Positions 42,533-51,400 of a DNA stretch of 64,000 bases are shown piece by piece (positions within the stretch are counted from its first letter, which is position 1; every line of letters starts with the position of its first letter). Below the pieces are notes generated by a model. That model worked only from the letters and a program-made list of their open reading frames with translations. It did not search any database and was not told the origin of the DNA. The position numbers and the translations under genes were made by a program. The stretch lies in contig NZ_CP108549.1 in NCBI RefSeq assembly GCF_036010325.1, positions 2,666,001 to 2,730,000 of the forward strand. Direction: 5' to 3'. The stretch comes from Streptomyces sp. NBC_01210. GTDB taxonomy: Bacteria > Actinomycetota > Actinomycetes > Streptomycetales > Streptomycetaceae.

Positions 42533-44683
42533 ATGCTGTCGTCCGGGCCCCGCCGCTCCGCCCTACTGTCCCGTCGTGGCCTGACGGCGACCTTGATCCT
42601 GGCTCCGCTCGTCGCCGTCGCCTGCCTCTCCGGCGCCGAGGAGGCCACCTCCGACGCCCAGGAGAACGTGATCCCGGCGGCCCGTCCCGCGGGCGCTTCC
42701 GTGATGCAGATCGTCGCCCACCCGGACGACGACCTGTTCTTCATGAACCCGGACACCAGCCAGTCGGTCGGTGCCGGCCGCGCTCTGACGTCGGTGTACC
42801 TCACGGCGGGCGAAGCGGACGGCGTGAACGCGTCCAAGAGCGCTCCGGGCGGCGGCCCGTTGTCCGCGGACGCGCTCGCCAAGCTGCCCGCCGCCGACAA
42901 GGGCCGCTACGCGGAGGCCCGGCAGAACGGCATTCGCGCGGCCTACGCGGAGATGGCCACCGGCAATCGCACCAGCCCCTGGCAGCGCACCACGATCCCC
43001 ACCGCCGGCGGCGGCACGGCCGAGCTCGACACCCTCAAGACGCGGCCCGAGGTCAACCTGGTCTGGGTGCAGCTGCACGAGGCCGGCTCGATCGCGGGCG
43101 ACCGGCCGAAGAGCCTGCACGGTCTGTGGGACGGCCGGGTGGACACGCTCGGCTCGCAGCTCGCCTCCGGCGGCCCGGTCACCAAGCGCTTCGCGTACAC
43201 CAAGGAGGAGGTCGTCGACACGGTCGCCGGTCTCCTCGAGCGGTTCCGCCCGACCCACGTCCGGATGCAGGACCCGACGCCGGGCCGCAACGCCGCGTCG
43301 GGCAAGCTCACCGATCACCAGGACCACATGTACGCCGCGCGGTTCGTGCAGGCGGCGCTCGCGCGGTACGCCGACTCACCCGGCCGTCCCGCCTTCAGCG
43401 TCCAGAACTACCTGGGCTACTTCACCAGCGGACTGCCGCGCACCCTCGACCCGGCCACCGCCGCGGCCAAGTTGCGCACCCTGAAGACGTACGCCTGGCT
43501 GGACGGCGAGAACCACTGCGGCGACAAGGCCGGCTGCGGCGACCGCAAGGTGGCCGCCCGCCCCGCCGGCCACGGCTGGGCGCAGTCCGTCCGCTACACC
43601 CGCGGCGAGTCCACGTCCTGGGTGCAGCCGGGCAGGGACGGCGGGCTGTGGGCGTTCTCGGTGCTCGACACGCGGCTGGCGGTCTGGCACAAGGCGGCCG
43701 GGCCTGCCGGAGCCAAGGGCGCGTGGACCGGTCCGAAGCTGCTGGCGGGCGAGGGCATCGACAGCGGAGTGACCTCGGCGAAGCTGCCTGACGGGCGGAT
43801 CGCGGTGTTCGGCACCCATACGACGCTGGGCGACGGCCCGGAGGACTACCGCAGGGACGTCGTCACGACCGTGCAGCGCACACCGGACGGCGCGTTCGGG
43901 CCATGGCGCTCGCTCGGCACCCCCGAGCGCGACGACGCCTCCAAGACCTCCGACATCAGCGCCCCGGCGGTGACCGTGAACAGCGCCGGCCTGATGACCG
44001 TCCATCTGCGCAACGGAAGCCACTCGCTCAGCTCCACCGCCCAGCGGCCGGACGGCTCCTGGACGCCGTGGCAGGCGCGGGGCGGCCGGAATCTGCATGG
44101 CGACCCGGTCGCCGCGACCGACGCGAAGGGCCGCCAGTACGTCTTCGTCAGCACCGCCCGCTCGGTCGTCTCCTTCATCCAGCCGACGCCCGGCGCGCCG
44201 CTGACCGGCCCGACCGCGACCGGACTGCCGCCGACGACGCTCACGCTGAGCGCGGGCCGTGACGGCGACGGCGTACGGCTCTGGTTCCGCAAGCCCGGCT
44301 CGGGCGATGTCCGCACGGTCCGCTTCTCCGGCACCGGCGTCTCACCGGTCACGGAGCTGGGCGGCCTGGCGGGCTTCGGTCCGGTCAGCGTCTCGGGCCC
44401 GGACGACACCCTGCTCGCGGTCCGCTCCCGGACCGGGGTACCCGGCACGGCGCTGCTCGCACCGGCCGTCGCGGGGACCGGCAGAACGGGCGCGGCCGGC
44501 AGGTCGGCGCAGCCCGGGCGGGCCCAGTGGCGGGCGGCAGGTTCGCTGTTCGCGGGCGCGCCGTCGGGCGTACCGGGCGGGGCGAAGGGCGCGGGTCTGG
44601 CGGCGGTGGGCCTGGACGGCCGCCTGTACTGGGCGCAGGCCGACGCCCGCGGTTCGCTGGCTTCCTGGACCCCGGTCGGCTGA
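42533..44683 (+). CDS. Secreted PIG-L/LmbE-family deacetylase with beta-propeller-like tail
   Basis: A 716-residue exported protein. The N-terminal signal ends in LVAVACLSG, a possible lipobox. The PIG-L domain (about 55-310) has VAHPDDDLFFMNP (zinc ligands His63 and Asp66), MQDPTPGRN and the third ligand in LTDHQDHMYAARF. Family members remove N-acetyl groups from GlcNAc conjugates such as GlcNAc-inositol. Beyond residue about 340 are repeated WXXPGRDGGLWAFSVLD-like blades, resembling a five- to six-bladed propeller that probably binds carbohydrate. Its location outside the cell, unlike MshB, suggests cell-wall or environmental glycans. The start follows GAAGG. Confidence 0.84.
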   Translation: MLSSGPRRSALLSRRGLTATLILAPLVAVACLSGAEEATSDAQENVIPAARPAGASVMQIVAHPDDDLFFMNPDTSQSVGAGRALTSVYLTAGEADGVNASKSAPGGGPLSADALAKLPAADKGRYAEARQNGIRAAYAEMATGNRTSPWQRTTIPTAGGGTAELDTLKTRPEVNLVWVQLHEAGSIAGDRPKSLHGLWDGRVDTLGSQLASGGPVTKRFAYTKEEVVDTVAGLLERFRPTHVRMQDPTPGRNAASGKLTDHQDHMYAARFVQAALARYADSPGRPAFSVQNYLGYFTSGLPRTLDPATAAAKLRTLKTYAWLDGENHCGDKAGCGDRKVAARPAGHGWAQSVRYTRGESTSWVQPGRDGGLWAFSVLDTRLAVWHKAAGPAGAKGAWTGPKLLAGEGIDSGVTSAKLPDGRIAVFGTHTTLGDGPEDYRRDVVTTVQRTPDGAFGPWRSLGTPERDDASKTSDISAPAVTVNSAGLMTVHLRNGSHSLSSTAQRPDGSWTPWQARGGRNLHGDPVAATDAKGRQYVFVSTARSVVSFIQPTPGAPLTGPTATGLPPTTLTLSAGRDGDGVRLWFRKPGSGDVRTVRFSGTGVSPVTELGGLAGFGPVSVSGPDDTLLAVRSRTGVPGTALLAPAVAGTGRTGAAGRSAQPGRAQWRAAGSLFAGAPSGVPGGAKGAGLAAVGLDGRLYWAQADARGSLASWTPVG

Positions 44684-44715
44684 CCGATGAGTACGGGCGC
44701 GGGGCGCGGTCTACA

Positions 44716-44734
44716 CATTCGGTGACCCCGAATG
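44716..44734. promoter_or_regulatory. Short inverted repeat before the PNPOx-like gene
   Basis: CATTCGG and CCGAATG are perfect seven-base arms around a five-base centre, ending two bases before GAGAGGA and 15 bases before the start at 44750. It might be an operator or a small hairpin near the ribosome binding site. Confidence 0.4.
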
Positions 44735-44749
44735 CGAGAGGACCGCGCC

Positions 44750-45301
44750 ATGCCCGAGAACGACCGTCTGAACAGCCCCGGAAACGACCCCGAGGACGAG
44801 CCCCAAGCCGAGCTGGACGCCCGGTACAGCGACGAGAAGGCCACCACCGCCGACTGGTCCCGGGCGGTTGAACGCCTCAGCGCCGCCGAGATCTTCTGGC
44901 TGTCGACCGTACGGCCCGACGGCCGTCCGCACGTCACCCCGCTGATCGCCGTATGGCACGACGGCGGGCTGCATTTCTGCACCGGCGCGGACGAGCGCAA
45001 AGCGAAGAACCTCCGCCACAATCAGGAGGTCGTCCTCACCACCGGTGCCAACGCCCTGAGCGAGGGCTACGACTTGGTGGTCGAGGGCGAGGCGGTGCGG
45101 GTGACCGACGAGACGCGACTGCGCGCGCTGGCCGGGGTGTATGTCGAGAAGTACGGCGAGGACTGGACGTTCGAGGTCCGCGACGGCGCGTTCGTGGGCG
45201 GCGGCGGCCCGGCGCTGGTCTTCCGGGTCGCGCCGCGCACGGCGTTCGGCTTCAGCAAGGGCGACCCGTTCGGCCAGACGCGCTGGCAGTTCGCCCAGTG
45301 A
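44750..45301 (+). CDS. Pyridoxamine 5'-phosphate oxidase-fold protein (FMN/F420-binding type)
   Basis: A 183-residue split-barrel flavin- or F420-binding protein. The core begins IFWLSTVRPDGRPHVTPLIAVW and continues LHFCTGADERKAKNLRHNQEVVLTTG, the usual cofactor pocket strands. A C-terminal TAFGFSKGDPFGQTRWQF closes the barrel. The first 30 residues are acidic and likely disordered. Start at 44750 has GAGAGGA eight bases upstream; the ATG six codons earlier does not. Substrate unknown. Confidence 0.8.
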   Translation: MPENDRLNSPGNDPEDEPQAELDARYSDEKATTADWSRAVERLSAAEIFWLSTVRPDGRPHVTPLIAVWHDGGLHFCTGADERKAKNLRHNQEVVLTTGANALSEGYDLVVEGEAVRVTDETRLRALAGVYVEKYGEDWTFEVRDGAFVGGGGPALVFRVAPRTAFGFSKGDPFGQTRWQFAQ

Positions 45302-45302
45302 A

Positions 45303-45376
45303 CTCGACTCGATCTCAACCCAATCGATCTCAACTCAATCGGCAGCTCAATAGGACTCAGCTCAATCGGTCTCAGC
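45303..45376. repeat. Degenerate CTCAATCGG-type repeats before the VOC gene
   Basis: CGATCTCAAC occurs at 45310 and 45325 (15-base spacing); CTCAATCGG occurs at 45334 and 45361, with a further GCTCAAT at 45345. The tract is lower in GC than its neighbours and fills the short gap between the PNPOx and VOC genes. Confidence 0.65.
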
Positions 45377-45392
45377 GAGGGGAACACCACCG

Positions 45393-45824
45393 ATGGAAAT
45401 GACGCTTGAAGTGATCATGGTCCCGTCCTCCGATCTCGACCGGTCGAAGACGTTCTACGAGGACGGCTGCGGCTTCAAGGTCGACCTCGACCAGGAGGTG
45501 GCCCCCGGCATCCGCATCATCCAGCTGACCCCGCCCGGCTCCCGCTGTTCGATCGCACTGACCAGCGGCATGCCCGACCACCCCGGTCAGCAGGCCATGA
45601 CCCCGGGCTCACTCCAGGGCCTCCAACTGTGCGTGACGGACATCGCCGCGGCTCACGCGGCATTGACCGACCGGTCCGTGCCCGTCAGCGCGATCCAGCA
45701 CGTGGGCCGAGGGGGCTGGGAGGACGGCCCGGGCGAGACATGGAACTCGTTCATGTTCTTCAAGGACCCGGACGGCAACGGCTGGGTGGTCCAGGAGGCC
45801 CCGGCACCACTCGCGGAACGCTGA
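45393..45824 (+). CDS. VOC-family (glyoxalase/bleomycin-resistance fold) protein
   Basis: A 143-residue metal-binding fold protein. MEMTLEVIMVPSSDLDRSKTFYEDGCGF is the first babb repeat; LQLCVTDIAAAHAAL and FFKDPDGNGWVVQEAP form the second, with the terminal FKDPDGN(G/E) signature. Substrate unknown: glyoxalase, dioxygenase and antibiotic-binding members share the fold. GAGGGGA lies upstream. It converges with the helix-turn-helix gene at one base distance, marking the left edge of the accessory segment. Confidence 0.83.
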   Translation: MEMTLEVIMVPSSDLDRSKTFYEDGCGFKVDLDQEVAPGIRIIQLTPPGSRCSIALTSGMPDHPGQQAMTPGSLQGLQLCVTDIAAAHAALTDRSVPVSAIQHVGRGGWEDGPGETWNSFMFFKDPDGNGWVVQEAPAPLAER

Positions 45825-45825
45825 C

Positions 45826-46713
45826 TCAGGCGGCCAGTTCTCCGCGCGCGGCGCAGCCGGGGCAGCATCCCGGTTCAGGAGCGCGGAAGGCGCGGTCGCA
45901 GCGGTCGCAGTTCTGGAGCGGGTCGGGGCGGGGTGTGACCGCGACGGCGGGAAGCGGCGGGGGCAGCATCGCCGTCAGTCGGTGGGCGACGAGAGCCGCC
46001 GGGTGGTGGATCGGGTCGGCGGGCAGCGCCGCGGTGAGGGTACGGCGCACGGCGCCGGGCTCGATGCCGCGTTCCAGCCAGGCGGACACGGCAGGGGCGA
46101 GGCGGCGGACGTCCCGCGCCGAGAGCAGGAGCCGGGGGTCGTGGGCGCGCAGGCCGGCGAGCAGCTCGGCGGCGGTGCGGTGGCATTCGAGGTCGGGCGT
46201 CTGCGGCTCGGGAAGCGGAGCTGGGGCGGGCCTCGCCGCTGCAGGTGGCTCGGACGCCGGTCCGGCGGCGACCGGTGCAGGGGCCGCTGGTTCGGGCTCC
46301 TCGGGCTCCGGCGCAGGTTCGCGGCGGGGCACGGAGTCGCTTGCCGGGGCGGCGGGGCGGGCCTGCGGCTTGTTGTACGAGATCGTGCGGGTCACGATCT
46401 GCCCGGACGGCATACGTTCCTTGATCCGCGCCAGATAGCCGTGCGCCTCCAGCTCCCGCAGAGCGGCGGCGATCCGGGTCTCCCCCTCGGGAAACTTCGC
46501 AGCAAGGGCCTTGATGCCGACCAGGGCACCGTCGGGCAGCGACTGGATGTGGGTCGCAAGACCGATCGCGGTCAGCGACAGCTCGGGGTGCTGGGCGAGG
46601 TGGTTTCCGACAACAGTGAACTGTTCGGGGTGGCGTTCGTCCACGTGGCCAACTCCGGGTCGGGAACGGGCGGACCGAGCGCGCAGGCGCGCGCTAAAGT
46701 GCTGCTCAGCCAT
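45826..46713 (-). CDS. Winged-helix protein with C-terminal zinc ribbon (mobile-element type)
   Basis: A 295-residue protein. Residues about 30-110 form a winged helix: LSLTAIGLATHIQSLPDGALVGIKALAAKF, GETRIAAALRELEAHGYLARIKERM. A long Pro/Ala/Glu linker follows. The C-terminal half carries a second helical domain and a zinc ribbon CDRCDRAF...GCCPGC. Proteins of this form are common in Streptomyces, often near integrative elements and phage-like genes; a role in element replication or regulation is inference. AGGAAG precedes the ATG. It sits beside an integrase remnant. Confidence 0.72.
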   Translation of the reverse strand: MAEQHFSARLRARSARSRPGVGHVDERHPEQFTVVGNHLAQHPELSLTAIGLATHIQSLPDGALVGIKALAAKFPEGETRIAAALRELEAHGYLARIKERMPSGQIVTRTISYNKPQARPAAPASDSVPRREPAPEPEEPEPAAPAPVAAGPASEPPAAARPAPAPLPEPQTPDLECHRTAAELLAGLRAHDPRLLLSARDVRRLAPAVSAWLERGIEPGAVRRTLTAALPADPIHHPAALVAHRLTAMLPPPLPAVAVTPRPDPLQNCDRCDRAFRAPEPGCCPGCAARGELAA

Positions 46714-46843
46714 CGGGAAGCTTCCTCTTCCTCGGTGGTCAGGCCCTCGTTCGGGATTGCCGTCCCGGCGGGGGCCGTCTCATGTGTGGTGTTGTGTGTC
46801 GCGGCCGACCCTGCCCCACCGAATCCCTTGATCGCCAGCCGAG

Positions 46844-47692
46844 TTGGCGCGGATCACTCGTGTGAGTGACCAGGCCGGGCGGGGTTGGGTTTGGTTGGTT
46901 CTTTCCCTGGTTCTTTCTTCTTTTGGCATCGGGCGCGGCCGGGGCGCCCGGTTCCGCGACCCGGCCGGGATGGGTCATGGCGCAAGATCGAGTTCCGCCC
47001 TGCCCGAAGGTACTGACGCATCCCTCCCAGCACCGGGTCCGAGGCGCGCTGCGCGGCCCAGTCCATCCAAGGCAACCCACACTGACCGGCTGCACGCGCT
47101 GTACGAACTCGCCCTGCGCACCGGACTCCGCAAGAGCGAGCTCCTCGGCCTGCGTTGGGAAGACCTCGACCTCGATGGCGGCACCGCCAGCATCCGCCGG
47201 TCGCTCCAGCGCACCCGCAGCGCGGGCCTAACCTCGCTGCCCACCAAGACCCGCGCATCTGAACGCCGCATCGCTCTGCCGACCGAGTGCATCCGCTCGC
47301 TGCACAGCCATCGGGAACAACAGGATGAGGAGCAAGAAGCGGCAGGGGCAGGCTGGAAGACCTCCGATCTCGTCTTCACTACAACGGTGGGCAGCCCTCT
47401 CGACCCCGCCAACCTCACCCGCCGCTTCCGCGGCCTCCTCGACCGCGCAGGGCTGCGCCGAATCCGCTTCCACGACCTACGGCACTCGACCGCCACCCTG
47501 CTCCTGGAGCAAGGTGTCGACCTCGTGGTCATCAAGGAACTCCTCGGTCACGCCCACATCGGAGTCACAGCAGGCGTCTACGCTCACGTCCGGCTCCGCC
47601 TCCAACGCCAAGCCATCGACACCCTCAACGACGCACTCGATACGGACCACGACGGCCCTGGTGACTCACCCGCCGCAGTAGTCGTCCGCTGA
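46844..47692 (+). pseudogene. Truncated tyrosine site-specific integrase
   Basis: Only the catalytic half of a phage/AICE integrase is recognisable, from about 47070: LHALYELALRTGLRKSELLGLRWEDLDLDGG (Arg I), then FHDLRHSTATLLLEQGVD (HxxR) and ELLGHAHIGVTAGVYAHV (nucleophile Tyr). Full-length relatives are about 380-420 residues with arm-binding and SAM-like N-terminal domains. Here the first ~75 codons of the open frame, read from 46844, are low-complexity and unlike integrase, and the join RPSPSKATHTDRLHAL looks like a deletion scar. It is probably inactive and marks an old insertion. Confidence 0.75.
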
Positions 47693-47720
47693 CGTTGCCG
47701 TCACCGTTGCCGTCAAAGAC

Positions 47721-47759
47721 CTCAGAGGCCCCGCTGGAAGTTCCAGCGGGGCCTCTGAG
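47721..47759. terminator. Strong terminator between the integrase remnant and the immunity gene
   Basis: CTCAGAGGCCCCGCTGGAA and TTCCAGCGGGGCCTCTGAG form a perfect 19-base stem with a one-base loop, followed by TCATTAT. It serves both converging genes. Confidence 0.85.
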
Positions 47760-47776
47760 TCATTATCCAGGTTTAT

Positions 47777-48361
47777 TTACGCTACCGGAGTCCGTGCAGG
47801 GTTGAAGCGATCCCACCCCAGGCTCCAGAATGCGTCAAATCCGCGCGAGTAAACGAACTCCCGCTCCGAGGAATGAATGGGATAGGCTCCGACGATTTCG
47901 ACTAGATCACGCGGCTTTGCGTCAACTTCCCGGCCGCTTAGATCAAGCAATCCCGAGCCGTGCTCAATGGCAGGATCGGCCAAGACGATGCTATTCATTT
48001 CGGAACCTTCTACGTATGGTTCCATATATCCAAGCACTTGACCTGGATTAAAGGGGCAGATGCCCCGCAGTGCGGCAACTACCCTTGCGGGAACCCGAGA
48101 CCACTCGACATCGTCAGAGCGGACGGTGATGGACAGTTCACGGCCCCTTGGCCCCCAATCGGGGTGACTGGACAGGGAAAGTCCATAGGTGAACCCTGTC
48201 ACATATCCAGGTTCCGGCACTCCGGTGTACGAGATGGCGCGAACCGGCCCGTCCCCTGCCACCCGCGGTTCAACGTCGCTGATGACAGGCGTCGTACCTG
48301 TAAGCGAGTCGAGCAGCTCGCAGTAGCGATCGAATCGATTAAGCGTGTCGTGGTCAGCCAT
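47777..48361 (-). CDS. SUFU-domain protein, probable immunity protein
   Basis: A 194-residue cytoplasmic protein. The middle and end (VTGFTYGLSLSSHPDWGPRGRELSITVRS, then IVGAYPIHSSEREFVYSRGFDAFWSL) resemble the suppressor-of-fused (SUFU) domain, a known immunity family in polymorphic toxin loci. It lies directly downstream of, and on the same strand as, the giant Rhs toxin gene (gap 88 bases), which is the usual toxin-immunity order. Base composition is lower in GC than the core genes. AAGGGG lies five bases before the ATG; the frame is open to 48403. That it neutralises this particular toxin tip is inference from position. Confidence 0.75.
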   Translation of the reverse strand: MADHDTLNRFDRYCELLDSLTGTTPVISDVEPRVAGDGPVRAISYTGVPEPGYVTGFTYGLSLSSHPDWGPRGRELSITVRSDDVEWSRVPARVVAALRGICPFNPGQVLGYMEPYVEGSEMNSIVLADPAIEHGSGLLDLSGREVDAKPRDLVEIVGAYPIHSSEREFVYSRGFDAFWSLGWDRFNPARTPVA

Positions 48362-48449
48362 AACGCCCCTTGAGATAACGCAGCCCCTGAAGCGGGTGGA
48401 CACTGCCGAAGATTTGCACAGCAGTGCCCACCCTACCGCTCTCGCCTAC

Positions 48450-51400
48450 TTACCCAGACGGTGGATAGAAGTGCCCCAAAGCAGCGTCCCACCACTGCGT
48501 CTTACTATGATTGATGAATGAGTTAAATTCATCAATCCTGCCGGCGGGAATTCTCCACTCGGTAAGACCTGTTATGCCATTCTTGTTCGGCAGATCGAAT
48601 TCAAGATGACCGAAGGCATCTCGGAATCCAGGCTGCATTACGAACCGATGGAATCCCATGTCGTGCCCATTTCCGGCATACTGAGCAGCACCTTCAGGCT
48701 TATTGGAAAGATACGCCGTAGGGTGAGGGCCTGAATGATTATCCGCATTCAGGCCATTCGCCTCGCTCGCCTTCTTTCCTTCCGCCGGAGAGCGGTAGAG
48801 AACTGTTTCGCCACAGTTATGGACGAGTACCGGAGTGGCCCCCGCCAGCACATAGTACGTGTGTATGCGGCTGACGGTCAGGTCGTGGGTGCGCTGCTGC
48901 TTCTTGTAGTGGCGCGTGGCCACGACCTCGAGGTTGCGCTTGCTCGGCGTGTACAGCTTGGTGCCGGGCTGCACGTCTCCGGCATTGACCCACTTCTTCT
49001 GGTCCGTGGACCAGAAGGGGTGGGTGTCGGTGGCGACGATGGCGGCTTGACCATCGCTGGTCTTGACTGTGAGCTCGGTGAAGTCCTTGTCATCCTCGGT
49101 GAGGATGGTGTTGATTACCTCTTTGGACTGCGTCTCACCGGTGTCCGGATCGGTGGAAAGTAGCTTGTCCCCATCCTTCACATCTTCGATGTTCTTGGTC
49201 GAGCCATCCGCCAGAAGGACCTTGGTGCCGGGCAGGAAGCTGTGACATCCAGCCCCGACATCCGATACGGCTTCTGCAACGTCGTCGCTCTTCTTGCTGG
49301 CCTTTTTCGCGAACTTCAGGGCTTTGAGTGGCTTGAGGAAGGGGATATCGGTTGCTGCCCAGCCGCACTGAGCCAGGTTGCCGTCCCCCAGGCACTCGCC
49401 CCAGGCTTCAACGTCAGGAACGAGGATCGAAACCAGGACCGGGGCTACGTACTTGGTGTAGAAGTTGTTTGGAATCTGCTTCTTGTAGGCCTGGATCGAC
49501 TGGCCGTGCTTTTTTGTGACGCCCTTCGACTGAGCTCGCCATGACCAGGTGTACGAGGTGGTCTTGGCGCCACCTGCCTTGGAGCCGGTATATCCAGGCC
49601 AGTACTGCTCATGGCGGTAACTCCAGCCGCCCTGGCTGTCGACGAACCAGCCGCTGCCGGCTGAGCCGTTGTAGCTGCCCTTTGTCCACTGGTCGTTGTA
49701 GTCGGCTCCGCCGGCGGGGCCGTCGGGGCGCAGACCGGTGGGATCGGTGAATGCCACCGGGTTGTTGTTGGCGTAGGTATAGCCGTGGGTCTGCTGAGGG
49801 TCGCCGAGGTCGAGGACGGGGTCGACGCTGATGAAGCGGCCGATTGCGGGGTCGTACTCGCGCGCACCGAGATGAGTGAGGGTGGTGTCGGGGTCCTTGG
49901 TGCCGCCGACAAAGTCTTTGTCGCCGATCCAGTTCGTGGGCTTGGTGCCGCGTGGAGCACCGAAGATGGTGGTCCTGCGGCGTGTGACCGCCTGTGTTGC
50001 GTCGGCGGTGATCTGTGCGGTTGTTGTGCCGTGGTGGTCCGAGAGAAGGAAGGTCAGCTTGCCGCCGGTGCGCATGGCGACGGTTTGACCGTCCGCCTCG
50101 TAGTAGCGGGTGCCGGTGACCTTCCCGGCCTTGTCGAGATGGAGTTCGTTGCCGCCGGGAAGGTAGAGGGTAGTCCCGGTGGAATCGCGGCGGATGAAAC
50201 GTTGACCTGCCGTGTCGTACGCGTACGAACTGGTATCCGTGACCTTGGTGACGGACCCGAGGTGGCCTTCGTCATCCCACTTGAATGACTGGGTGTCCGC
50301 GTTACCGATCTTCCGAGTCTCGGTGTTGCCCGCATCGTCGTAGGTGTAGGTCTCGACCCGGGGGTCTGCGCCTGTCTGGGTAACGGACGGCAGGTTGTGC
50401 TTGCCCGCGGCCGGCGAGGCGTAGGTCCGCAGCGTGTCGGTGGTAGGGCCGGAGGCGGTCTTGTGCTGGGTCTCGGTATCGCGGTTGCCGACCGCATCGT
50501 AGGTGTAGCTGGTCCAGTAGGCGTCCTGTCCCCCGACTACTGCGTCCGAGGGCGCGGTGGCGCACTGTTCACCGGTGTTGGTCCAGGCCGCGGTGATGCG
50601 GCGCAGGGCATCGAGGGTGAAGCACTGGGTGTCGGTGGTGCGGGTGGTGTCCTGGCCGTAGGCGGTGGCGATCTGGGTAATGCTGCCGGCCGGGTCGTAG
50701 GTGTAGCGGGTGTCCTCGATGCGCTGCGGGGCCACGTCGCGATCGGTAACGGCACGAGTCAGGGCGCCTGTGTGGTCGTCATACTCGCTGGTCGTCCACA
50801 GGTGGCGGGCGAATTCGCCGTACTCGAGACGGCTGCTGCGGCCGTAGTGGTCATAGTTGCTGGCGGAGATCAACGGGTCGCTGCCGGCGTAGACGGAGTC
50901 GAGGAGCCCGCCGGTGTTGTAGGCGCTGGAGACTGACTCGGCCGGAAGGCCTCCCACTCCCGGGTGTTCGGTCTCCATCAGTTGGCCGGTGTTGTCGTTG
51001 TAGAAGTTGGACCACTGATACGTGCCGGCCAGGGCCCCTTCATTTTCATTGGCGGGGATGGTGACCTTGGTGCCGACGGGCTGGTACAGGTCGTTGTACT
51101 CAGTGATTTCAGTGGAGTACGCGTTGCCGCCGATGTAGCGGGTGGACGCAGTGGGCTGGCCCTTGGCGATCGAGTCGTAGGTCCAGCTCGACAGTGTGGT
51201 GCTGCCCTTCTTGACCGCGGTTTGGCGGCCGAGGACGTCGTAGTCGGTGTGCAGGGTGATCTTGCGGACGTCGGTGACGTCTGTGACGCGGTTGCCCTTG
51301 TCGTAGACGGTGGTGGAAGTGCCCTTGTCCGGGTCGTCGACCTGGGTCTGGCGACCGCGAATGTCGTAGGTGTAGGTCCACTTGGCGCCGGAGGGGTCGG

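Noticed and set aside
47700..47776. tRNA or attachment site beside the integrase stump
   Set aside because: The strong inverted repeat here is a simple perfect terminator stem, with no tRNA cloverleaf arms or CCA-adjacent T-loop consensus.
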